22,700 bases of DNA, taken from NCBI GenBank assembly GCA_009695065.1, contig SIBR01000054.1, positions 1 through 22,700 of the forward strand. Direction: 5' to 3'. The notes beneath the pieces are model-generated. The model saw only the letters and a program-made list of their open reading frames with translations, ran no database searches and was not told the DNA's origin. Source of the DNA: Opitutus sp. Lineage in GTDB: Bacteria; Verrucomicrobiota; Verrucomicrobiae; Opitutales; Opitutaceae. This document shows positions 7,190-13,519 of the stretch, one piece after another (positions within the stretch are counted from its first letter, which is position 1; every line of letters starts with the position of its first letter). The position numbers and the translations under genes are program-made.

Positions 7190-8668
7190 TCACTCCAGCC
7201 GCCAGCGGACCACGCCCATGTGGTAGCCGGGGAATTCCCGGGCTCCATTGGCGTAATAGGCTGTGACGATCGTGCCGTCCCGCAGCTGCACGCTGGACGG
7301 ATAGCCCGAGTCCCGGCTGAGAAATCCGCCAGCGAACCGAAATTCCGGACTCCAGTTGAGCCCGCCATCGGTACTGAGCATGGCGTTCACGCCAAAATCG
7401 GGGCCGCGGCGATCACCATAGACAAGGAGGATACGACCGTCGGCCAGTTTGAGGAGATCGCCGGGATGCTCGTTCGGCGAGGTGAGCCGGCCGTGCTTGC
7501 GCCAGGTCCGCGCGTCGTCGTCGGAAACATAGATATCCATGCCGTGCGCCCCACGGCCATTCAACGTCCCCAAGTTTCGCGCCGCCGCGAGCCAGCGGTT
7601 GCCTCCGACGTGGAGAAGATCGGTTTCGTTGACTTCAGGTTTGCCGATCGTCGCGGTGATCGACCACGTGGCGCCGTTATCAACGCTGGAAACGATGTAA
7701 CCGGTGTCGGAGCGCGGCGGCGGCAGGCCGCGGCCAAAGGCATAAGCGGCGACGCGGAGAACTCCCTCGTCACCCCGCTCGATGTTTCCAAAAGGAATCA
7801 GGGACTTGCCGGACTCCGGAGCCTCCGGAAACCGTCCAATTTGCTTCCAGGTCTTTCCGCCGTCCGCGGAACGCGTGACCACGGGAACAAGCGGCGTGTC
7901 CGTTTTCGCCCCGGAGGCCGCCGCGTAATTCCAACCGCTGGTGGCGACGAGAAGGTCACCGTTCCCGGCCACCCCCAGCGCGTGATTGAACCAGGCGGAG
8001 TTACCCTCGTGGTTTGTGGCATTGCCCCGGCGTTGCCAGGTGACGCCACCATCATTGCTGGCCCAGCAAGCGACGTCGCCCGGTAACAAGCCATGGGAAG
8101 GCTGGTTGTAGAGCGCAGCGATGAGGGTGCCATCCTTCAGCAAAGTGAGCTTCGGCCAGGCGCAGACGTTTTCCACCGCCAGGCGCTGGGACAGGATGGA
8201 AACAGCGGGTGCGGCCGGCGCGGGCGTAGACTGGTAGGACATCAGGCGCCATTGCGGCCCCTGCTTCGCATACACGGCGGTGGCGGTCATCAGGCGAACG
8301 TTGGCGGCGCCGGTGAGGCCCTGCCCGGTGAGTTGCACGCGGCCCTGCACAATGGCCGAGCCGGACTCAATGAGCCGAACCTCCGGCGGAAATTCGTACC
8401 GCATGGCGAGATAGCGCAACTCACCGCGGCTGAGCAGCGCGAGGTAGTCTTCGCCCGATTGCACCCGTCCGCTGCCGTGGGTGTAAACGCATTCCGGATG
8501 AATGATGCTCCGCAGCAGGGCGACGTCTCCGGTTACGAGCGCACGCATGCGCTCCTCGTCCGTTCGCCGGACTTCCGTTTCGAGGTCGGCCGGCGCCGCC
8601 CTGCCCGCGGCGACCAGGCCCAGGCAAAGGGGAAACAAACGTCGGTAAGTCGTAAAACGGCCGATCAT
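7190..8668 (-). CDS. Exported SnoaL-like (DUF4440) / BNR sialidase-like fusion protein
   Basis: Two-domain exported protein of 492 residues from ATG 8668. The start overlaps the preceding stop (ATGA, 8668-8665), and AAGGA lies five bases upstream at 8678-8674; the open frame continues upstream but is not used. Residues 1-25 resemble a signal peptide. Residues about 30-148 look like a SnoaL/DUF4440 NTF2-like domain (RRTDEERMRALVTGDVALLRSIIHPE is its usual opening, ending QWRLMSYQST). Residues 155-492 form a BNR/sialidase-type six-bladed propeller with repeated Asp boxes: SNDGGVTW, SADGGKTW, SVDNGATW, SDDDARTW and STDGGLNW. The sialidase RIP arginine motif is not recognisable. It is the last gene of the long minus-strand operon. 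The substrate is unknown; a lectin or non-sialidase hydrolase role is possible. Confidence 0.82.
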   Translation of the reverse strand: MIGRFTTYRRLFPLCLGLVAAGRAAPADLETEVRRTDEERMRALVTGDVALLRSIIHPECVYTHGSGRVQSGEDYLALLSRGELRYLAMRYEFPPEVRLIESGSAIVQGRVQLTGQGLTGAANVRLMTATAVYAKQGPQWRLMSYQSTPAPAAPAVSILSQRLAVENVCAWPKLTLLKDGTLIAALYNQPSHGLLPGDVACWASNDGGVTWQRRGNATNHEGNSAWFNHALGVAGNGDLLVATSGWNYAAASGAKTDTPLVPVVTRSADGGKTWKQIGRFPEAPESGKSLIPFGNIERGDEGVLRVAAYAFGRGLPPPRSDTGYIVSSVDNGATWSITATIGKPEVNETDLLHVGGNRWLAAARNLGTLNGRGAHGMDIYVSDDDARTWRKHGRLTSPNEHPGDLLKLADGRILLVYGDRRGPDFGVNAMLSTDGGLNWSPEFRFAGGFLSRDSGYPSSVQLRDGTIVTAYYANGAREFPGYHMGVVRWRLE

Positions 8669-9945
8669 TTTCGTCCTTGGGCCAGGGTGTCGTGGCCGTC
8701 GGTCAGCCACTCGAGGGTGAAGCGGGTGGCGCTGACCGTCGTGCCGGTGGCGTTCTCGTAAACGATCATAACCGTGCCGTCCGGCAGCAGGTCCATGTTG
8801 CTGTAGCCAAAGGAGCCCGAAACGAGCTGCTTCTTGATCGGCCACGACCGGCCTTCGTCGTAGCTCAGAAGAATTGTACCGTTCGCCCGCAAGGCCGAGC
8901 CGATCTTTTCATCGCCGCGCGGAATCCGATTGGGAAAGCTAAAAAGCAGACGCGGCGTGCAGGTTGGGTCCGTCCGTGGAAGCGAAAACCGCAGCAGACC
9001 CGAACTGGTTTCGATGTAGTTGGGGATGCCAGACGTGTCGGGTTGCGGCCGCGTCCAGGTTACACCGCCATCGGAACTGAAGGAAACCGTGCGGCCGGCG
9101 ACGGACATGCCGGATGACTCGGGCGGGGATCCGCGGGCATTGATCATCAGCCGGCCATCGGCGAGTTCGGCGAGGCTGACCTCGCTGGAGCCGTAATCCC
9201 CCAACGGGACGATGCCGGGGACAAACCACGTCTTCCCGCCGTCGTCGCTCGCCAAGACGCCGTCGCCATAGCCGCGCTTCGCCCGCGGCGTGATGACGCG
9301 GTCCTTGATGTAGAAAAGCGGGACGATGATTCGATTGGGGAAACGGGGATGCCCCGGTGACAGCTGAATGGAGCGGCCCGGACCGAAAAAGACCAATTGC
9401 CGCCCGAAGAGATCGGGATTGTCGCCCGCGAATCCCGCCGGCGCCCGACCGGCGCGGAGGTCGGCCTGAAGCTTTTGATCCGCTGCGTAGAGCAGGCCGG
9501 TGATATCGTGCGGCGCGGACCAGGTCGCGCCGTCGTCATCGCTCGTTCGATAGGAATTGGTCGTGGTCGTGTCGGCCAGGCCCTTGTCGCGGAGCGCGGT
9601 GAAAAAAAAGACGCGGCCGCTGACGCGATCTTGAACCAACGTCGCGAGCACGTAGTTCTCGATTCCTTGGGCGCGTTCGATGAAAAACGTGTTCGACCAG
9701 GTCCGGCCGCCATCGAGGCTGCGCTTGATGGCAATATCCACCTTGCCGCCGTCGCCCCGCCGCTCCCGCGCTTCGGCGTAGGCGATGACGACACCGCTCT
9801 TTGTCACGAGCAGGCCGGGAATCGTATAGACGGCTTTGCCGCTCTCGCCTCCGGTCCACACCGTGGCCGTTTCGGGTGCCGCGCCGGCAGCGACGGTGGC
9901 GAATAGAATGCTGACTCGGAAGAACGGTAATAGCAGGAATTTCAT
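8665..9945 (-). CDS. Exported sialidase-like (GH33-type BNR) hydrolase, RIP arginine absent
   Basis: Six-bladed propeller hydrolase of the exo-alpha-sialidase superfamily, 426 residues, signal peptide MKFLLLPFFRVSILFATVAA. Asp boxes appear as SLDGGRTW, SDDDGATW, SDDGGKTW, SSDGGVTW and SYDEGRSW. The acid/base aspartate region (AEARERRGDGGKVD, Asp65), the SSEVSLAEL glutamate with the NARG arginine, and the C-terminal GYSNMDLLPDGT and VYE blocks resemble true sialidases. However, the first arginine of the triad, normally in YRIP, is threonine (YTIP, residue 41). True sialidase activity is therefore doubtful; related environmental proteins may cleave another acidic sugar. It is a paralogue of the protein at 10839-12176. 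The start overlaps the SGNH stop (ATGA), and its own stop overlaps the start of the next gene the same way. Confidence 0.85.
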   Translation of the reverse strand: MKFLLLPFFRVSILFATVAAGAAPETATVWTGGESGKAVYTIPGLLVTKSGVVIAYAEARERRGDGGKVDIAIKRSLDGGRTWSNTFFIERAQGIENYVLATLVQDRVSGRVFFFTALRDKGLADTTTTNSYRTSDDDGATWSAPHDITGLLYAADQKLQADLRAGRAPAGFAGDNPDLFGRQLVFFGPGRSIQLSPGHPRFPNRIIVPLFYIKDRVITPRAKRGYGDGVLASDDGGKTWFVPGIVPLGDYGSSEVSLAELADGRLMINARGSPPESSGMSVAGRTVSFSSDGGVTWTRPQPDTSGIPNYIETSSGLLRFSLPRTDPTCTPRLLFSFPNRIPRGDEKIGSALRANGTILLSYDEGRSWPIKKQLVSGSFGYSNMDLLPDGTVMIVYENATGTTVSATRFTLEWLTDGHDTLAQGRK

Positions 9946-10811
9946 GGAAGGGTGGCGGAATTGGAAAGGCGGTCGGATGACGGTCGATTGACATAGCCCG
10001 CGGCCTGCAGGGCCTGAAACCAGCGCGCCGCCATTTTGGCCATGCCTGACGGGCTGGGATGAACACCGTCGGCCAACAAATCCTCTTCTGCGCTGAGGGC
10101 GCGTTTCATCTCCACCAGCGTCACGCGATGCCCGGTGGCCTGCTGTGCGGCCACGATCGCGGGAAGACTCGCGTTGTAAGCGTCGACCTGGTCCCAGTCA
10201 GCACGGGGCGGTCGCTGCGGCAGGATGGTGGCGACGAATAAGTGTGCGACAGAACTCGCGCCGATCAGGCGGATGAGTTCGTCGCGGGCCGGCGCATCGA
10301 AACCGTTGGCGCCTGACATGAGCAGAATGACGTCCGGCTTGTGCTTGCGCAGTACCGCAGGCAAGTCGGGCACGACGACTTCCTTCACCCCCAGGGCAGC
10401 GAGCGTATCGGGTAGCGTCGGAACCGTGCCGCCGGTCATCATCCGCCGGTTGCCAAAGCCCGCGAGCCCGTGGTGATCGGGGTCGAAAGCCGGATCGACC
10501 ACTCCATCGCGGCCATAGGCGTTGTTGTTCAATTCTCCCACAAAATCAAAAAGCACCCCGGCCGCGCGCAGGCGGTCCTGCAGCAGCTTGCGCCAGCCTG
10601 CTCCTTCGGGATTCGGCAGGCTGACGGCTTGGCCCTGGCGGGGGCCAGTCTCGTAGCGAGCGATATAGGAGCCGCGGGTGATGCTATCGCCGAGCGGGAG
10701 AATTCGCAACGGCGCGCCGGGCTGCGCCCGGAGTCCCAGGCCGGCAATGGCGCCCAACAGTGGGAACAGAACGACCCTCGGCCAAACCCGCCCGGCTGCG
10801 CTCGTCATCAT
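9942..10811 (-). CDS. Exported SGNH/GDSL-family esterase
   Basis: Secreted hydrolase of 289 residues in the SGNH family, which deacylates carbohydrates, polysaccharides or lipids. ATG 10811 has a strong AAGGAG eight bases upstream (10825-10820); a second ATG follows at once. A hydrophobic N-terminus (VVLFPLLGAIAGLGLRAQ) indicates export. Block I is PLGDSIT with the nucleophile Ser43, block III is SGAN (167-169, with the usual final Asp replaced by Gly), and block V is DGVH (Asp248, His251). An insertion around 90-125 (NNNAYGRDGVV, HHGLAGFGN) is typical of carbohydrate-esterase members acting on acetylated sugars. It lies between two sialidase-like paralogues, 27 bases after the first and overlapping the second by four bases, so deacylation of the same glycan is a reasonable inference. 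Confidence 0.88.
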   Translation of the reverse strand: MMTSAAGRVWPRVVLFPLLGAIAGLGLRAQPGAPLRILPLGDSITRGSYIARYETGPRQGQAVSLPNPEGAGWRKLLQDRLRAAGVLFDFVGELNNNAYGRDGVVDPAFDPDHHGLAGFGNRRMMTGGTVPTLPDTLAALGVKEVVVPDLPAVLRKHKPDVILLMSGANGFDAPARDELIRLIGASSVAHLFVATILPQRPPRADWDQVDAYNASLPAIVAAQQATGHRVTLVEMKRALSAEEDLLADGVHPSPSGMAKMAARWFQALQAAGYVNRPSSDRLSNSATLP

Positions 10812-10838
10812 GGTGGAATCTCCTTGGGGGCGCGCAGA

Positions 10839-12176
10839 CTACTTTGTGCGCGGCGTCAAACGGTCGCGCCCATCGGTCAGCCATTCCAGCGAGAAGCGCA
10901 CGAGATTGATTCGGCTGGCAAACTCCTTGGTGGCGAAACTGCGGTTCTCGTAGATGAGGACGATCGTTCCGTCCGGTAACCGGTCCATGTTGCTGTAGCC
11001 AAAATCGCCCGCGACCAGCAGTTTTCGGACGGCCCACGACTCGTGGTTGTCGTAGCTAAGCATGACGGTGCCGTTGGCCCGCCTGGGTCCGGCGGGATAG
11101 CTGAAGAGGACCCGCGACCTCCCGGCGGGATCGGTTCGCGCGTCGGACAGCAGGTATAGACCGGAATGGGTTTCGCTGTATGCGGGAATGCCCGAGGTGT
11201 CCACGACCGGGCGGGACCACGTCGCACCTCCGTCGATACTGACGCTGCGGGTGCGGCCGGCCGGCGCCGCCAGGAAATCACGGCCGGGCGTCTCGCGGGT
11301 GTTGAGGAGCAAGCGCCCGTCGGGCAACTCCACCAAACTCGGCTCGCTGGCTGCGACGTCGCCGATCGGGGTGATGCCAGCCACCTGCCAGCTGGCTCCC
11401 GCGTCGTCGCTGATGAGAAGCGCATTGCCATAACCGCGTTGGTTTCGCTGGGGAGAATTGCGATCTTTGATCACCAGCATGGGGATGGCCAGCCGGTGCG
11501 GATGGATTGGATGAAGGGCGGCAAGTTGGATCGGCCGGCCGGGCCCGGAAAAGAAAAGTCCGCGCCCGTAGAGTTCGGGTGACTCGCCCGCAAATTCCGG
11601 GCCGGCCCGGTGCTCCCGGATGGCCCGCTGCAATTCCCGGTCAGCACGTACGAGGACGGACGTGATGTCCACCGGTTTGGACCAAGTCGCGCCATCGTCG
11701 TCGCTGTAGCGATAGTAGTTTTCGGTGGTGCGGTCCTCGAGCCCCTCGTTGCGCAGTGAACAATGGAAAAAAATCCGCCCGCTCCGACGTTCCTGGATGA
11801 GTACTGGCAGCACGTAGTTCTCCCGCCCTTTGGCGCGTTCAAGAAATTGACTCTTCGACCAGGTGTCGCCGCGATCAAAACTACGACGGAGCACGATATC
11901 GGTTTTTTCACCGTCACCCCCCGCGGCGTGGCGCGCCTCGGCCAGAGCAATGAGGATGCCGGATCGGGTGACCAGAATATGCGGAATATGATAATACACG
12001 ACGCTGTCTTCCGCCGGATTGTCCCACACGGGTATGGTCACCGGTCCCGCCGGTGTCTGCGCGCCAAAGAGACCGGGCCCAAGCAAACCACAAACCAGTC
12101 TCACGCAGGGAACGACAAAATAACATGGCGGGCGGCGAAGCACGGCGCGCAGGAGGGAGAAAACGGTTAAGAACAT
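10839..12176 (-). CDS. Exported sialidase-like (GH33-type BNR) hydrolase, RIP arginine replaced by His
   Basis: Paralogue of the 8665-9945 protein, 445 residues; the two align along their whole length, down to the shared end F(S/T)LEWLTDG. Asp boxes include SDDDGATW, SDDAGASW and SIDGGATW. Asp88 in the GGDGEKTD segment matches the acid/base position; SEPSLVEL with the NTRE arginine and GYSNMDRLPDGT with IYEN are kept. The RIP position reads YYHIP (His63), so the first arginine of the substrate-binding triad is missing here too. The N-terminus is long for a signal peptide (about 40 residues with hydrophobic FVVPCVRLVCGLLGPGLFGA); a later start cannot be excluded. It is 30 bases downstream of the dehydratase gene. 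Automatic annotation would call it exo-alpha-sialidase; I hold that name loosely. Confidence 0.84.
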   Translation of the reverse strand: MFLTVFSLLRAVLRRPPCYFVVPCVRLVCGLLGPGLFGAQTPAGPVTIPVWDNPAEDSVVYYHIPHILVTRSGILIALAEARHAAGGDGEKTDIVLRRSFDRGDTWSKSQFLERAKGRENYVLPVLIQERRSGRIFFHCSLRNEGLEDRTTENYYRYSDDDGATWSKPVDITSVLVRADRELQRAIREHRAGPEFAGESPELYGRGLFFSGPGRPIQLAALHPIHPHRLAIPMLVIKDRNSPQRNQRGYGNALLISDDAGASWQVAGITPIGDVAASEPSLVELPDGRLLLNTRETPGRDFLAAPAGRTRSVSIDGGATWSRPVVDTSGIPAYSETHSGLYLLSDARTDPAGRSRVLFSYPAGPRRANGTVMLSYDNHESWAVRKLLVAGDFGYSNMDRLPDGTIVLIYENRSFATKEFASRINLVRFSLEWLTDGRDRLTPRTK

Positions 12177-12206
12177 TACGGTAGATCCCGGTGGCTGATC
12201 GAAGTC

Positions 12207-13337
12207 TCAAGCGGGACCAATGCCACTTCGCCGCTCTCCGTCGGTCACGCGATCGATCCAACTCCAGTCGAGTTCGACGCCCAGACCCGGTCCGGACGGC
12301 AGATGTACGAGACCCTGCGGATCAGGTTCGAACGGGTGTTGCTTCAGCCCGAACCGGAAAACGGGATGGTGGACCTCGACCATCGTGGTATTTCGCGCCG
12401 CACAAGCGACATGGAGATTGGCCACGTCGAGCAGCGGCGTGTTGGCCGTGTGAATCTCCAAGTCGTAGCCAAAGACTTCGCACGCGGCCATGGCCTTGCG
12501 CAGCCCCGTGATGCCACCCTTGATCAGCACGTCGCCGCGCGCCATGGTCATCGTCCGCCCGGTCAAAAATCGGGGCAATTCGGCCAGGCGCGTCGTCTCG
12601 GCGGCGAGGATCGGCGTGCGCAGCGCGGCCACCAAATGCTGGTAGTGGTCCACTTGGGATTCCGGCAGCGGTTCCTCGTACCAATGGTACCCCATCGCAT
12701 CCAGTTCGCGACCCACCTCGAGGGCCTCAGGCAGGTTGTAACCGGAATTCGGATCCTGCATGAGCGGAAAATTCGGCCCAACCGCCTCGCGGGCAGCCCG
12801 CAGGCGCGGAAGGTCGGCCGCCGGACCGGCGCGAACCTGGAGCTTGTAACCGTGAAGTCCCGCACGCTTCGCCTCCGCCGCTTCCTGCGCAAATTCTTCC
12901 GGAGTGTAGAACTCACTGTGCGCGGTTTGATAGGCGCGCATCCGATCCGTGTACAGTCCCAGCAACCCGGCAATCGGCAGGCCAGCGGCCTTCCCGCGCA
13001 AATCCCAAATCGCAACGTCGATGACGCCGAGCAGCGTATCGGTCTGGTTGTAAAGGTGGCGCTGCCGGGCGCTAAGCTTTTGCCAGATCGCTTCGCTTTG
13101 TCCCGGGTCCATCCCGGCGATTTGCGGCCAATAGCTCTCGTGCAAAATCTCCGCCAACGCGCGGCCATCGCCGTGCGGCCCGTAAATCATCGAGTGACCC
13201 TCCAGCCCCTCGTCCGTGTGCAGGGTCACGAATGGAAAATACCAATGACTGGGCCGGCCCCCGGGCACGACGCCATCCTTATAGCGGGAGGCGGCGGCAA
13301 CCTTGAGCAGGCGGGTGGTGAGGCCGGTAAGTTTCAT
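12207..13337 (-). CDS. Mandelate racemase/enolase-superfamily sugar-acid dehydratase
   Basis: Enolase-superfamily enzyme that probably dehydrates an aldonate or uronate-derived acid to a 2-keto-3-deoxy acid. It has 376 residues from ATG 13337 (MKLTGL); an ATG at 13361 is also in frame but adds a non-homologous leader. The metal ligands are Asp195 (QDPNSGY), Glu221 (WYEEP) and Glu247 (AAETT), at the same numbers as in mandelate racemase. The Asp-His dyad is Asp269 (GDVLIKGGITG) and His296 (EIHTANTPL). The Lys-X-Lys motif reads KLQ at 165-167, so the catalytic second lysine is glutamine, which suggests a one-base dehydratase rather than a racemase. The residual stop of the DapA/NanA-like remnant lies 7 bases upstream. 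The cytoplasmic partners are probably the oxidoreductases and the HpcH/HpaI aldolase. Confidence 0.88.
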   Translation of the reverse strand: MKLTGLTTRLLKVAAASRYKDGVVPGGRPSHWYFPFVTLHTDEGLEGHSMIYGPHGDGRALAEILHESYWPQIAGMDPGQSEAIWQKLSARQRHLYNQTDTLLGVIDVAIWDLRGKAAGLPIAGLLGLYTDRMRAYQTAHSEFYTPEEFAQEAAEAKRAGLHGYKLQVRAGPAADLPRLRAAREAVGPNFPLMQDPNSGYNLPEALEVGRELDAMGYHWYEEPLPESQVDHYQHLVAALRTPILAAETTRLAELPRFLTGRTMTMARGDVLIKGGITGLRKAMAACEVFGYDLEIHTANTPLLDVANLHVACAARNTTMVEVHHPVFRFGLKQHPFEPDPQGLVHLPSGPGLGVELDWSWIDRVTDGERRSGIGPA

Positions 13338-13344
13338 GGCGGGG

Positions 13345-13501
13345 TTAGAGGCCGCGGGCATAGCGTCCCGGCACCGCCTGGCGAACCAAGGAGCGAAGAT
13401 GCTCGGTCACCTGCGCTGGAATCGAGTGAGTCGTCGGCGTTGCGCGGCAGCTGGATTGTTCCCCAAGTGCCACGGATCTCCACGCTTTCCAGGGGCGTCA
13501 T
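13345..13501 (-). pseudogene. Remnant of a DapA/NanA-family (DHDPS-like) aldolase gene, middle deleted
   Basis: Between the FAD oxidoreductase and dehydratase genes lie two short coding-like pieces in different frames. From ATG 13501, 18 bases after the upstream stop, about 27 codons contain IRGTWGTIQLPRNADDSLD, which looks like the N-terminus of a dihydrodipicolinate synthase-family protein (first beta strand with the usual 'LP.NADDSID' phrase). From about 13422 another frame reads IPAQVTEHLRSLV...VPGRYARGL and stops at TAA 13347-13345, 7 bases before the next ATG; this resembles the C-terminal helix of the same family. Spacing to both neighbours is like an intact operon gene, so an internal deletion of some 250 codons is the simplest reading. 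Read without the shift, the first frame makes a 55-residue peptide ending at 13334. Family identification is from memory of sequence patterns. Confidence 0.5.
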
Positions 13502-13519
13502 GTCAAAACGAGGGCAGAG

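Noticed and set aside
6779..8086. 435-codon plus-strand open frame crossing the 6010 gene end, the terminator and the SnoaL-BNR gene
   Set aside because: It runs through an intrinsic terminator and a REP palindrome and overlaps two well-supported genes; composition is shadow-like.
7190..12176. Calling the BNR genes nanH / sialidase outright
   Set aside because: The RIP arginine is missing in the two paralogues and not found in the third protein, and no sialic acid lyase, kinase or epimerase is intact in the window.
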